NCBI RefSeq assembly: GCF_029871245.1
Contig: NZ_SSON01000048.1
Coordinates: 62,001-126,000 of the forward strand
Direction of reading: 5' to 3'
DNA: 64,000 nucleotides
Origin: Pseudomonas sp. BN102
Lineage (GTDB): Bacteria > Pseudomonadota > Gammaproteobacteria > Pseudomonadales > Pseudomonadaceae
Made by a program: the position numbers and the translations under genes. Positions 56,004 to 64,000 of the stretch are shown here, in pieces. Position 1 is the stretch's first letter; every line of letters begins with the position of its first letter. The notes under the pieces are model-generated. The model saw nothing but the letters and a program-made list of their open reading frames with translations, was not told the origin of the DNA and searched no databases.

Positions 56004-57137
56004 TTACTTGCGACGGAAGAACGCCAGGCGCTCTTCGTCCAGGACGAGGCCAAGGCCCGGGGTGCGCGGCACGTGCAGCTGGAAGTCGCGGTAGACCGGC
56101 GCTTCGCTGACGATTTCCTCGGTCAGCAGCAGCGGGCCGAACAGCTCGGTGTGCCAGGTCAGTTGCTTGAGGGTGACGAAGGCATGGGCCGAAGCCAGGG
56201 TGCCGATCGAGCCTTCCAGCATGGTACCGCCATAGAGGGCGATTCCGGCCGCCTCGGCGATCTGCGCGGTGCGCAGCACGGCGCGCGGGCCGCCGTTCTT
56301 GGCGATTTTCAGGGCGAAGATGCTGGCCGCGCCGTCGGCCGCCAGGCTGAAGGCGTCCTCGACGCTTTCAATGGACTCGTCGGCCATGATCGGCGCCGGG
56401 CTGCGCTGGTTCAGGCGCACCTGGCCGGAGCGGTTGATGCGCGAAATGGGCTGCTCGATCAGGTCGATGCCGTTGTCGCCGAGGATGCGGCAGGCGCGTA
56501 GGGCCACGGATTCGTCCCAAGCCTGGTTGACGTCGACGCGCACGCTGGCGCGGTCGCCCAGGGCCTTCTTGATGGCGATGACGTGGGCCAGGTCCTTGTT
56601 CACTTCACCGGCGCCGATCTTCAGCTTGAAGATGCGGTGGCGGCGGATTTCCAGCATGTGCTCGGCTTCGCTGATGTCCTTGGCGGTGTCGCCGCTGGCG
56701 AGGGTCCAGGCCACTTCCAGGCCGTCACGCACGCGGCCACCGAGCAGCTCGCTGACCGGCAGGCCAAGGCGCTTGCCCTGGGCGTCCAGCAGCGCGCTTT
56801 CCAGGCCCGACTTGGCGAAGGTGTTGCCCTTGGCAGCCTTGTCCAGACGCAGCATGGCGGCGTTGATGTTGGACGCGTCCTGGCCGATCAGCAGCGGACC
56901 GAGGTGGCTGTCGATGTTCTGCTTGATGCTTTCCGGGCTCTCGTTGCCGTACGCCAGGCCACCGATGGTGGTGGACTCGCCGAGACCTTCGATGCCATCG
57001 GAGCAGCGCAGGCGGATCACCACCAAGGTCTGATTCTGCATGGTGTGCATGGCCAGCTTGTGCGGGCGGATGGTCGGCAGGTCGACGATGATCGCCTCGA
57101 CGCTTTCGATCAGAACTTGGCTCACTTCAATACCCAT
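56004..57137 (-). CDS. catB: Muconate cycloisomerase
   Basis: Enolase-superfamily lactonising enzyme converting cis,cis-muconate to muconolactone with Mn2+. The 377 residues carry the catalytic Lys pair in HRIFKLKIGAG (K-x-K, about 167-169), metal ligands in RVDVNQAW, DLIEQPI and IMADESI, and a C-terminal loop with GTMLEGSIGTLAS. The ATG at 57137 is the likely start; the 18 codons upstream lie in the operator region. First gene of catBCA, divergent from catR. Confidence 0.97.
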   Translation of the reverse strand: MGIEVSQVLIESVEAIIVDLPTIRPHKLAMHTMQNQTLVVIRLRCSDGIEGLGESTTIGGLAYGNESPESIKQNIDSHLGPLLIGQDASNINAAMLRLDKAAKGNTFAKSGLESALLDAQGKRLGLPVSELLGGRVRDGLEVAWTLASGDTAKDISEAEHMLEIRRHRIFKLKIGAGEVNKDLAHVIAIKKALGDRASVRVDVNQAWDESVALRACRILGDNGIDLIEQPISRINRSGQVRLNQRSPAPIMADESIESVEDAFSLAADGAASIFALKIAKNGGPRAVLRTAQIAEAAGIALYGGTMLEGSIGTLASAHAFVTLKQLTWHTELFGPLLLTEEIVSEAPVYRDFQLHVPRTPGLGLVLDEERLAFFRRK

Positions 57138-57210
57138 CAGGTTCGTTTCATCTGGGTCTGGATATTGGCTGCGACCGCCGAAGGGGTCCAATATAGAGTT
57201 TGTCTAGCTC

Positions 57211-57227
57211 GATACCTTGGAGGTATC
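57211..57227. promoter_or_regulatory. CatR binding site
   Basis: The palindrome GATACCTTGGAGGTATC contains ATAC-N7-GTAT (ATAC at 57212-57215, GTAT at 57223-57226), the recognition pattern of CatR/CatM/BenM-type LysR regulators. It lies 35 bases upstream of catR and 74 upstream of catB, in the shared divergent promoter. Confidence 0.9.
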
Positions 57228-57261
57228 GAAAACCTGCAACGCCAAACACCCGGGAGATTCC

Positions 57262-58146
57262 ATGGAGCTTCGCCACCTGCGCTACTTCCAGGCGCTTGCC
57301 GAAACCCTCAACTTCACCCGCGCCGCGGAGCGCCTGCATATCGCCCAGCCGCCGCTGAGCCGGCAGATCCAGCAGTTGGAGGACGAACTGGGTGTGGCCC
57401 TGCTGGAGCGTGGCCGGCCCCTGCGCCTGACCGAGGCCGGGCGCTTTTTCCACGAGCACTCCAGCGCCCTGCTCGAGCAGTTGGCGAAGGTCTGTGACAA
57501 TACCCGCCGTATTGGTTCGGGGGAGAAAGCCTGGTTGGGCATCGGTTTCGCCCCTTCCACCCTCTACGGCGTGCTGCCGGACCTGATCCGCCGCCTGCGC
57601 AGCGATGCGGGCCTGGAACTGGGCCTGTCGGAAATGACCACCCTTCAGCAGGTGGACTCCCTCAAGGCAGGGCGCATCGATGTCGGCTTCGGGCGCATCC
57701 ATATCAACGACCCGGCCATCCAGCAGGAGGTGCTCACCCTCGACCCGCTGGTGGCCGCCCTGCCCGCCGGCCACCCGCTGCTGCCCGGCCCGGTGAGCCT
57801 CACGGACCTGGCCCAGGAACCCTTCGTGCTCTATCCCGGCAACCCGCGACCGAGCTATGCCGACCATGTGCTGGCGCTGTTCGCCGCCTACGGCCTGCAG
57901 ATCGAGGTGGCGCAGTGGACCAACGAGCTGCAAACCGCCATCGGCCTGGTGGCCGCCGGCATCGGCATCACCCTGGTGCCCGCCTCGGTGCAGGTGCTGC
58001 ACCGGGTCGACATCGGCTACGCCACCCTGCAGGAGGCCCAGGCCACCTCCCCCATCATCATCAGCCGCCGGGTAGGCGACGCCTCGCCGGCGCTGACCCA
58101 CTGCCTGGCGCTGATCGAGGAGTTGTCGGAAGGGCGGATTGTCTAG
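57262..58146 (+). CDS. catR: LysR-family regulator of the catechol operon
   Basis: Regulator of 294 residues that activates catBCA in response to muconate. The LysR DNA-binding domain is at the N-terminus (LRHLRYFQALAETLNFTRAA, about 3-22; PPLSRQIQQLEDELGVALL), followed by an inducer domain. It is divergent from catB with a matching ATAC-N7-GTAT site between them. The ATG at 57262 is the family start (MELRHLRYF). Confidence 0.95.
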   Translation: MELRHLRYFQALAETLNFTRAAERLHIAQPPLSRQIQQLEDELGVALLERGRPLRLTEAGRFFHEHSSALLEQLAKVCDNTRRIGSGEKAWLGIGFAPSTLYGVLPDLIRRLRSDAGLELGLSEMTTLQQVDSLKAGRIDVGFGRIHINDPAIQQEVLTLDPLVAALPAGHPLLPGPVSLTDLAQEPFVLYPGNPRPSYADHVLALFAAYGLQIEVAQWTNELQTAIGLVAAGIGITLVPASVQVLHRVDIGYATLQEAQATSPIIISRRVGDASPALTHCLALIEELSEGRIV

Positions 58147-58170
58147 CCAGTCCACGGACCATCCATCTCT

Positions 58171-58267
58171 TGTAGGGGCGAATTCATTCGCCAAGGGCAA
58201 CGCAGCTGCCCCGGAGAATTCACAGGGCAGACCTACGGCCTGCTTGGCGAATGAATTCGCCCCTACA
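58171..58267. repeat. Long form of the GGGGCGAATTCATTCGC repeat
   Basis: Arms TGTAGGGGCGAATTCATTCG and CGAATGAATTCGCCCCTACA, inner dyads GGGCAACGCAGCTGCCC and GCAGACCTACGGCCTGC. It lies between convergent catR and the NIPSNAP terminator. Confidence 0.78.
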
Positions 58268-58289
58268 TCAAGAGCGCCAACCGACACAT

Positions 58290-58324
58290 GAAAAAAAAAG
58301 GCCCGCAAAGGAGTGGAACGGGCC
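58290..58324 (-). terminator. Terminator of the porin-NIPSNAP unit
   Basis: Stem CGGCCCG...CGGGCC (GGCCCG 58300-58305, CGGGCC 58319-58324). On the minus strand it is followed by nine T residues. Confidence 0.82.
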
Positions 58325-58347
58325 GAGGTAAAGCGTGAAAAAAACTG

Positions 58348-58971
58348 CTACTGCAAGGGCGAAAACTTCGCCGGCAGGTAGAGGGTGGAATGCATCTCGC
58401 GCAGTTGCGGCCCTGAGTTTTCCGGCGGCCAGGCGCCGTCCTCGACGGCCCGCGTGCGCACGTCGAGGCGCTGTTCCAGGCTGGCGTAGGGCCAGATGTG
58501 CAGGTAGCGCGGCGTGCGCCCGTCGGTGGCGTAGAAGGCCGCGTAGACCTGGGAATAGCCCTCACTGGTGCGCGGCCCTATGGCCTTTTTCCAGCCCTCC
58601 AGGGTGGGCGTCAGGCCGGAAGGAATCAGGTTGTATTCCCGCAGCTCGTAGAACGGCCCGTGGGCGCCTGGCGCAAGGGGTTCGAGGAAGGGGAAGAGGT
58701 TATAGCTCTCCACCTTCGTATCGAGCATGAATTCTTTGATGCCGAAGGCATCCCGCGCCAGCAGGTAGCGCTCGCGCTCGGTCTGTCGCGCCTGTTCGTC
58801 GCTGAAGCCACGCAGTACGGCGACCTGGTTCAGCGGGCCGATATCCGAAGACCAGCAACCGACCAGGGTACATCCCGGTGCCGCCTCGGCAAGGGTCCGT
58901 TCCAGGCGCGCCAGTGCCGCGGCCGGGGTGCGTACCCGCAGGGTGAAGGTGATGAGTTCGTAGAGTCGCAT
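58348..58971 (-). CDS. NIPSNAP-family protein
   Basis: 207-residue protein of two NIPSNAP (dimeric alpha/beta-barrel-like) units: MRLYELITFTLRVRTPAAAL and FYELREYNLIPSGLTPTLEG, each ending with HIWPYASLEQR or VAVLRGFSDEQARQTER. NIPSNAP proteins are small ferredoxin-like folds of unknown catalytic role that often sit in aromatic or terpenoid catabolic operons. The gene follows an OprD porin gene by 61 bases on the same strand and ends in a terminator, so they form a two-gene transcript. Confidence 0.88.
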   Translation of the reverse strand: MRLYELITFTLRVRTPAAALARLERTLAEAAPGCTLVGCWSSDIGPLNQVAVLRGFSDEQARQTERERYLLARDAFGIKEFMLDTKVESYNLFPFLEPLAPGAHGPFYELREYNLIPSGLTPTLEGWKKAIGPRTSEGYSQVYAAFYATDGRTPRYLHIWPYASLEQRLDVRTRAVEDGAWPPENSGPQLREMHSTLYLPAKFSPLQ

Positions 58972-59032
58972 CGGCGGTCTCGCTGCCAGGACCCGAGGCG
59001 GGGCCGACCCTTCCAGGCCGGCCCCGGGCAGG

Positions 59033-60310
59033 TCAGAACTTGAAGGTGTAGGTGGTGATCAGGCGGTTCTCCTGGTAGTCCGGACCGGAGGCGTTGCCGT
59101 TACCGTAGCGGGTCTTGACGTCGATGTTGCGCCATTCGAAGCCGACGCCCCGGAGCGGGCCGCTCTGCACCACATAGCTGAGGTAAAGGTTGCGTTCGCT
59201 CTCGACGTTCTGGTCCAGGGCGTTGCTGCCACGGTCGATGCCGGTGCCGCGCAGGTAGCGGGTCATCAGCTTGAGACCGGGCACGCCGTAGGCGGCGAAG
59301 TCGAGGTCGTAGCGCAGCTGCCAGGAACTTTCGTTGGGCTTGACGAAGCCGACGGTGGACCAGTTCACCAGGTAGGGCTGCGGCGCGAAGCCGTTCAGCG
59401 TCGGGAAGACGCTCTCGCCGAGCATGCGCTGGTAGCCGACGCCAATGGCATGGGGCCCCTTGCGCAGGGTCGTCATGGCGCCGTAGGAGTGGTTGTCGAT
59501 ATCGCCGTAGAGCGCCTTGCCGTCCTCGCTGTTGTCGAAGTAGCGCAGGTCGGTCTTCAGGCCATAGCCGCCGCCCAGGTCGGCGGTGTGGGTCGCGCCC
59601 AGGTAGTGCTGCTGGTAGATGTCCTCCAGCTGGCCGTAGAAGTAGCTGGCGGTGAGCGCCGGGCTGAAGGCGTAGGTGGCGCCACCGAAGTTCAGGCTGT
59701 CGCTGCGGCGCTGGATGTCCGGGCCATTGAACAGGTACATCTTTTCGCGGTTGGAGGATTCGCGACTGCTGATCTCGGTGAAGCGCCCGGCGGTGAGGGT
59801 GAGTTTGTCCACCTCGCGGGACTCCAGGAGGAAGCCGTGGTAGGTGGTGATCAGCTGACGGGAGTCGTCGTAGAAGGCCACCGGCAGCATCGGCCGGTGT
59901 TCGCCCACCTTCAGCTCGGTCTTCGAGTAACGCATCTTGCCGGTCAGCGCCGCGCGACCGTAGTCACGCACCTGCTCACCCTTGCTGTCGTCGTAGGGAA
60001 TGATGGTATCCGGGCCCCGCCCGCCACCGCCATCAAGGCGATAGGCATATTGCCCGGAAACATCGAGACCGAACTGCAAAGTGCCTTCGGTATATCCGGA
60101 GATGGCGCGAAAGTCGAAACCCTGGGTCCAACTCCCGATGCGCGACTTGGGTGCATCGTCCTGTTTGAAGTCGCGGTCGATATAGAAGTTGCGCAGGCCA
60201 AGACTGATCTGCCGATCCTTCACGAAGTCCGCCTGGGCGGAAATCGGCATGAGCATCCCCATCAGGCCGGCGGCGGCTACGCCGCTGGCCAGCCAGCTTT
60301 TGTGGAACAT
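59033..60310 (-). CDS. OprD-family outer-membrane porin (second copy, near the iac-like genes)
   Basis: Outer-membrane channel of the OprD/Occ family, 425 residues. A signal peptide ends about residue 28 (MLMPISAQADF), followed by FVKDRQISLGLRNFYIDRDF; the conserved [21 protein letters not shown] and a C-terminus DYQENRLITTYTFKF with terminal Phe. It is clearly different from the porin at 52203 (the pair share the general OprD plan only). The 345-base upstream region carries two dyads. Position next to iac-like genes suggests uptake of an aromatic or indolic acid, which is inference. Confidence 0.92.
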   Translation of the reverse strand: MFHKSWLASGVAAAGLMGMLMPISAQADFVKDRQISLGLRNFYIDRDFKQDDAPKSRIGSWTQGFDFRAISGYTEGTLQFGLDVSGQYAYRLDGGGGRGPDTIIPYDDSKGEQVRDYGRAALTGKMRYSKTELKVGEHRPMLPVAFYDDSRQLITTYHGFLLESREVDKLTLTAGRFTEISSRESSNREKMYLFNGPDIQRRSDSLNFGGATYAFSPALTASYFYGQLEDIYQQHYLGATHTADLGGGYGLKTDLRYFDNSEDGKALYGDIDNHSYGAMTTLRKGPHAIGVGYQRMLGESVFPTLNGFAPQPYLVNWSTVGFVKPNESSWQLRYDLDFAAYGVPGLKLMTRYLRGTGIDRGSNALDQNVESERNLYLSYVVQSGPLRGVGFEWRNIDVKTRYGNGNASGPDYQENRLITTYTFKF

Positions 60311-60504
60311 GGACGTGATCCTTTCTTACATGTGCACGCGAAGCACATTTAGTGGGAGCAGATTAATGAGCGAAAAGAACAACTTCGGCAGTTAATCCAC
60401 CTATTGTTTTTATGGCCACTTGTTGCAAAAAGGTCGTAGCAAGGCCCGCCACCCGAACATGTACGGGCGCCCTCGATTTCTAGTTATGGGTACAACTTGA
60501 TAAC

Positions 60505-60550
60505 CGGATGAAATACGACTTCATCCGATATTTCGGATTAGCTCCGAAAT
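60505..60550. promoter_or_regulatory. Tandem dyads upstream of the second OprD porin gene
   Basis: CGGATGAA-N7-TTCATCCG (60505-60527) and ATTTCGGA-N5-TCCGAAAT (60530-60550), both perfect with 8-base arms. They lie 195-240 bases upstream of the porin start, in the promoter region, and are candidate operators of a dimeric regulator, for example a MarR-type IacR encoded outside the window. Confidence 0.55.
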
Positions 60551-60566
60551 TTCTTTCAACACCGTC

Positions 60567-60649
60567 CGTTGGGCTTCGCATAGCTCAGCCACAACCTACA
60601 AAAGCGAGCCCGGCCCCGTAGGTTGGGCTGAGCGAAGCGAAGCCCAACA
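60567..60649. repeat. GTTGGGCTGAGC family inverted repeat (copy 2)
   Basis: CGTTGGGCTTCGC...ACAACCTAC on the left and GTAGGTTGGGCTGAGC...GAAGCCCAAC on the right, complementary over long stretches. It is just past the iacG-like stop and may end that transcript. Confidence 0.7.
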
Positions 60650-60655
60650 AAGGCG

Positions 60656-61156
60656 TCAGCAGGCCGAACGGGAGGCATCCCCCAGGCGGTGGTAGGCGCG
60701 ATTGAAATACACCAGGCCTTCCTGGCTCTTGCCGTGGCGGATGCCCAGCACCTCGCAATAGAAGATGGTGTGGGACCCCACTTCATGGGCCTGGGCGATG
60801 CGGCAGTCGAAGCTCACCAGGGCGTCGTCGAGCAGCGGCGCGCCGCTCTCCAGGGTCCTCCAGCTGGCGCTGGCGAAGCGCTGCTCGGAATCCAGCTCGC
60901 GGTTGGCGAACACGGCGGAAATATCCTTCAGTTCGGCGGTCAGCACGTTCACGCTGAGCACGCCGTTCTGCTTGAAATGACCATTGGCGAACGAAGAGCG
61001 GTTCATGCAGACCAGCAGCGTCGGCGGCTGGTCGGTGACGCTGCATACCGCCGAGGCGGTGAAGCCCCAGCGCCCGGCGGCGCCATCGGTGGTGATGACC
61101 GAAACGGCGCCGCCCAGCAGCGCCATGGCATTACGGAATCCAGTGGTATCGACCAT
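60656..61156 (-). CDS. Flavin reductase family protein (IacG-like)
   Basis: FMN/FAD reductase of the small HpaC/flavin-reductase-like domain family, 166 residues. The FMN-binding segment includes WGFTASAVCSVTDQPPTLLV (about 30-49) and NVLTAELKDISAVFANRE. It supplies reduced flavin to a partner monooxygenase; in iac operons the corresponding protein IacG is associated with the flavin-dependent IacA step. The gene is the last of the cluster, 19 bases after the reductase gene. The iac assignment depends on operon order; other aromatic operons also carry such reductases. Confidence 0.78.
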   Translation of the reverse strand: MVDTTGFRNAMALLGGAVSVITTDGAAGRWGFTASAVCSVTDQPPTLLVCMNRSSFANGHFKQNGVLSVNVLTAELKDISAVFANRELDSEQRFASASWRTLESGAPLLDDALVSFDCRIAQAHEVGSHTIFYCEVLGIRHGKSQEGLVYFNRAYHRLGDASRSAC

Positions 61157-61174
61157 GGTCTTGCCCCTCTGCTG

Positions 61175-62134
61175 TCAGATGTCCAGCACCAGTTTTTTCG
61201 ACTTGGCTCGCGAGCAGCAGACCAGGATCTGGTCGTTGGCGGCCTTCTCTTCATCGGTCAGGTAGACGTCGCGGTGGTCCGGTTCGCCTTCCAGCACGTC
61301 ACACAGGCAAGTACCGCAGACGCCCTGTTCGCAGGAGATCTCGATCTTGATGCCCACGCCGGTCAGGGCGTCGACAATGCTCTGGCCCTCGGCCACCTGC
61401 ACGGTCTTGCCACTGCGCTGGGCCACCACTTCGAAGCCTTCGCCGCTGGCGTCCACTTCCACCTGGAAGTACTCGCGGTGGATGTGGTCCTCGGCGTAGC
61501 CAGCCTTGCGGGCTTCCGCGATCACCCAGTCCATGAACCCGGCCGGGCCGCAGACGTAGACGTGCACGCCCTCGGCCGGCGCCCCCAGCACGGCGGGCAG
61601 ATCGAGCTTCTGCGCGGCGTCTTCGTCATCGAAGTGGGTGCGCACGCAGGCGGCGAAATCGGCGCCTTCCAGCTCGTCGAGGAATGCCGTGCGGCTGCGC
61701 GAACGGCCGCAGTAGTGCAGCTCGAAGGCGCTGTCCTGGGCTGTCAGCTGGTGGGCCATGGCGATCATCGGGGTGATGCCGATGCCGCCGCCGATCAGGA
61801 TCGAGCGGCTGGCGCCGGCGGCCAGGGGAAACAGGTTGCGCGGCGCGCCGATGGCCACTTCGCTGCCTTCCTGCAGCAGTTCGTGGACGGCCACCGAACC
61901 ACCGCGGGAAGCCGGATCGCGCAGCACGCCGAGGCGGTAGACGGAGGCGTTGGCCGGGTCACCGCAGAGGGAGTACTGACGCACCAGGCCGGGCTTGAGG
62001 TGGATGTCCACATGGGCGCCGGCCTCGAACGCCGGCAGGGGTTTGCCCGAGGGATCGGCGAGGTCGAGGATCACCACGCCCTCGCCCTGCTCCTGCCGTT
62101 TGCGCACCACCAGATTCAACACTTGCTCACTCAT
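61175..62134 (-). CDS. Ferredoxin-NAD(P)H oxidoreductase of the PDR/VanB type (IacF-like)
   Basis: Electron-transfer protein of 319 residues: FMN domain (RQYSLCGDP motif), NAD domain (LIGGGIGITPMIAMAHQL) and C-terminal plant-type 2Fe-2S domain CEQGVCGTCLCD ... ILVCCSRAKS. The arrangement is that of phthalate dioxygenase reductase. It should reduce the oxygenase encoded by the two genes at the 5' end of the operon. The ORF start at 62134 uses MSEQVLNLVVRK. It follows the SDR gene by 84 bases. Confidence 0.85.
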   Translation of the reverse strand: MSEQVLNLVVRKRQEQGEGVVILDLADPSGKPLPAFEAGAHVDIHLKPGLVRQYSLCGDPANASVYRLGVLRDPASRGGSVAVHELLQEGSEVAIGAPRNLFPLAAGASRSILIGGGIGITPMIAMAHQLTAQDSAFELHYCGRSRSRTAFLDELEGADFAACVRTHFDDEDAAQKLDLPAVLGAPAEGVHVYVCGPAGFMDWVIAEARKAGYAEDHIHREYFQVEVDASGEGFEVVAQRSGKTVQVAEGQSIVDALTGVGIKIEISCEQGVCGTCLCDVLEGEPDHRDVYLTDEEKAANDQILVCCSRAKSKKLVLDI

Positions 62135-62218
62135 ACCGGCCTTCCCGCACCTTCGAGGTGCTGCTTGTTCTCGTTCGTTGGTACCGACCGCGCGGCGGCG
62201 CCGCGCGGTGTTGCTGCA

Positions 62219-62959
62219 TCAGCGCATGTAGATGCCGCCGTTGACGTCCCAGGTGGCGCCGGTGGTGAAGTAGGCGTCTTCCGACGCCAGCTGCACCACC
62301 AGGTTGCCGAGGAACGCCGCGCTGCCCAGGCGCTTCACCGGGATGGCCTCGATCAGCTTCTCCAGGCGTTCCGGCGGCACCGCCGCGCGCACCGCCAGGG
62401 ATTCGATCGGCCCCGGGGCGATGGCGTTGACGGTGACGCCGTTGGCCGCCAGTTCGCGGGCGAAGATCTTGGTCAGGGTGACGATGGCGCCCTTGGACGC
62501 GGCGTAGTGCGCTCCCGTGGCGGTGCCGCCGTTCTGCCCGGCCAGGGAGGCCATGTTGATGATCCGTCCGTAGCCACGGCCGGCGAGGTAGGCGCCGAAC
62601 ACCTGGCAGCCGACGAAGGTGCCGCGCTGGTTGACGCTGATGACCCGGTCGAACTCCTCGGGGCTGATCTGCATCAGCGGCGTGGTCAGGGTCATGGCGG
62701 CGTTGTTCACCACCACATGCAAGGCGCCCCAGCGGGCCACCACCGCATCCAGCGCCGCTTCGAAATCGGCCTTCTGGCCAACGTCCAGCTTCAACGCCTG
62801 CACGCGTTCACCGGACGGATCGAGATCCCGCGCGGCGACCTCGGCCTGCTCCAGGGAGAGGTCGGTGATCACCACCGCATAGCCGGCAGCGTGCAGCGCT
62901 CGGGCAATCTCGTTACCGAGTCCCTGCGAGGCGCCGGTGACCAAAGCAATCTGGCTCAT
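62219..62959 (-). CDS. SDR-family dehydrogenase (IacE-like)
   Basis: NAD(P)-dependent short-chain dehydrogenase of 246 residues: glycine motif VTGASQGLGNEIA (about 6-18), NNAAMT, catalytic Ser/Tyr/Lys in NMASLAGQNGGTATGAHYAAS followed by KGA, and a C-terminal IAPGPIESL loop. In iac operons the IacE SDR lies between the oxygenase and the reductase and has been linked to indole-ring oxidation intermediates. The ATG at 62959 is chosen because it begins at the Rossmann fold; the nine residues upstream look unnatural. Confidence 0.8.
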   Translation of the reverse strand: MSQIALVTGASQGLGNEIARALHAAGYAVVITDLSLEQAEVAARDLDPSGERVQALKLDVGQKADFEAALDAVVARWGALHVVVNNAAMTLTTPLMQISPEEFDRVISVNQRGTFVGCQVFGAYLAGRGYGRIINMASLAGQNGGTATGAHYAASKGAIVTLTKIFARELAANGVTVNAIAPGPIESLAVRAAVPPERLEKLIEAIPVKRLGSAAFLGNLVVQLASEDAYFTTGATWDVNGGIYMR

Positions 62960-62969
62960 GACGGCGCCC

Positions 62970-63446
62970 TTAGAGGATGTAACCAATGCCCGCGAGGGTA
63001 TCGGTGGAGTTGATCAGCTGGATCAGCTTGCGCTGGATCTTGAAGCCCTCTCCTTCGCGCTTGAGCTGGAAGGTGATGTCGGCGGTGTAGTGCTTGAGCA
63101 CGTCCTTGCGAAATTCCCGCAGGTTCTGCGCGCAGCGCACGGTCACCACGCCGTCTTCCTCGCCCAGCACGCGGAAGCGCGACAGGGCACGCACGGTGCG
63201 GGCACGCGGGCTGGTGGAGATGGACTCGCCACCGATCAGGCGCTGCACCCGCAGTTGACGCATGTGGTGGTCGTCGTAGGCGTAGTTCAGGGTGTTCTCG
63301 AAATCGGTCTCGTTGGGGTCGATGGGGATGATGTAGGTCCCCTTCTCGGTCCACAGGTTCAGCCAGGCATCGAACTCGCCGTGGTCGAGCATGTCCGCTT
63401 CCTGCCAGATGAAGGCGCTGACGTGGTTGAGCAATTCAAGGTTCAT
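62970..63446 (-). CDS. Ring-hydroxylating oxygenase beta subunit (IacD-like)
   Basis: Small subunit of an aromatic dioxygenase, 158 residues, NTF2-like (SnoaL) beta-subunit fold: LLNHVSAFIWQEADMLDHGE (about 4-23), TYIIPIDPNETD and the C-terminal KHYTADITFQLKREGEGFKIQRK. The start ATG 63446 begins MNLELLNH. It follows the alpha subunit gene by 94 bases and precedes the SDR by 10. Confidence 0.83.
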   Translation of the reverse strand: MNLELLNHVSAFIWQEADMLDHGEFDAWLNLWTEKGTYIIPIDPNETDFENTLNYAYDDHHMRQLRVQRLIGGESISTSPRARTVRALSRFRVLGEEDGVVTVRCAQNLREFRKDVLKHYTADITFQLKREGEGFKIQRKLIQLINSTDTLAGIGYIL

Positions 63447-63540
63447 GGTGAGTCTCGTCAAATAGTGCGTTGCATGGCGACGCCATCCCATTGCCTTCTC
63501 CCACGCGCGGGAGAAGGTGGCGCGAAGCGCCGGATGAGGG

Positions 63541-64000
63541 TCACACCGACATCATCTTTTTCCACTGCTGATAGGCCGCGCGCATGCCGGTCTCGGCGCT
63601 CACGTCGCTGATCAGCCCGTCCTCGCTCTGCCGCTCACCGGGCAGGCCGCGGTTGAGCATGATCCAGAGGTCGGTGCCGGCCTGGGCGCCCTTCTGCACG
63701 CGCTCCCAGGCCTCGGAATCGTCCGGGGTGCCGAAGCCCATGGGGCCCTGGAAGTGCTCGTGCAGGCGCAGGCGGTAGCGGTTGGCCACGGCAGGGCCGC
63801 CGTCCATGGTGATGACTGCGTGGTGGATCTCGGTCTCGTTCACCGAGATGGGCTGCAGCACGCGGAAGAAGGCCATGGAGCAGGCCACGTTGGGGAACAG
63901 GTTGAGGTTGAAACCGGAGCCACCCACGGCGCGGACGATGCGGCGCACCTGCTGCTCTTCGATGCCCTCGGCGCGCAGTTCTGCGGCCAGGGCCTCGAAG
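63541..64000 (-). CDS. Ring-hydroxylating oxygenase alpha subunit, C-terminal part only (IacC-like), runs off the right edge
   Basis: Only the last 152 residues are present. They match the catalytic C-terminal domain of Rieske oxygenases of the IacC/BenA-like type: GGSGFNLNLFPNVAC, VNETEIHHAVITMDGGP and a C-terminal WKKMMSV. The Rieske motif and iron ligands lie outside the window. The context (beta subunit, SDR, PDR reductase, flavin reductase downstream in that order) is that of iacCDEFG, so this is probably IacC, which acts in indole-3-acetate breakdown to catechol. The gene continues past base 64,000. Confidence 0.75.
   Translation of the reverse strand, partial: FEALAAELRAEGIEEQQVRRIVRAVGGSGFNLNLFPNVACSMAFFRVLQPISVNETEIHHAVITMDGGPAVANRYRLRLHEHFQGPMGFGTPDDSEAWERVQKGAQAGTDLWIMLNRGLPGERQSEDGLISDVSAETGMRAAYQQWKKMMSV

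Larger units (their letters stand above)
60311..60655. other. 345-base region between the second porin and the iacG-like gene
   Basis: It contains two strong dyads (60505-60527 and 60530-60550), an AT-rich promoter area near 60330-60420 and a GTTGGGC-type inverted repeat (60567-60649). No ORF looks real. Confidence 0.6.

Overview
The window is high-GC, densely coded DNA of a Pseudomonas (P. aeruginosa/citronellolis/resinovorans-like). The reasons are MuxA/MuxB-type RND efflux genes, two OprD-family porins, antR-antABC and catR-catBCA of Pseudomonas type, and families of short palindromic intergenic repeats typical of the genus. From memory, the block from muxBA to the second acyl-CoA ligase (about 1-30,900) follows the order of P. 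aeruginosa PAO1 around PA2527-PA2557. No RNA gene, insertion sequence, phage or CRISPR array was seen.

Layout. 1-13.5 kb: partial muxB and muxA (-), a TldD/PmbA-like pair (+), tpx (-), tamA-tamB (-), a GNAT acetyltransferase (-), xthA (+). 13.6-19.5 kb: a YegP-like protein, a PstS-like phosphate-binding protein fused to an OmpA domain behind a near-perfect Pho box, a TonB siderophore receptor behind a Fur-box-like palindrome, and a TerC/Alx membrane protein with a coupled 58-residue ORF. 19.7-30.9 kb: an acyl-CoA catabolic region with two acyl-CoA dehydrogenases, enoyl-CoA hydratase, thiolase, short-chain dehydrogenase, two acyl-CoA ligases, and LysR and AraC regulators; a perfect 42-bp palindrome of LiuR-box type precedes the outer ligase gene. 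31.2-42.3 kb: amine catabolism, with quinohemoprotein amine dehydrogenase genes in the order qhpA-D-C-B, a divergent aldehyde dehydrogenase with a good sigma-54 promoter, an APC permease, a glutamine-synthetase-like (probably gamma-glutamyl-amine) enzyme and a DUF899 protein. 42.6-64 kb: an aromatic supercluster with antR/antABC, a livKHMGF-type ABC importer, an OprD porin, an arylformamidase-like hydrolase, catBCA/catR, a second OprD porin with a NIPSNAP protein, and the distal half of an operon whose order (ring-hydroxylating oxygenase alpha, beta, SDR, 2Fe-2S reductase, flavin reductase) matches iacC-D-E-F-G of indole-3-acetate catabolism.

How it works together. Amines are oxidised in the periplasm by the CTQ enzyme to aldehydes, then by the aldehyde dehydrogenase to acids; ligases and beta-oxidation enzymes next door handle acyl chains. 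Anthranilate (via AntABC) and probably indole-3-acetate (via Iac) converge on catechol, which CatA, CatB and CatC take to the beta-ketoadipate route. The Liv-type importer, two OprD porins and the formamidase-like hydrolase are plausible supply steps for that funnel.

Limits: all calls are from reading the sequence and recalled family knowledge, without database searches. Both window edges cut genes (muxB on the left, the iacC-like gene on the right).
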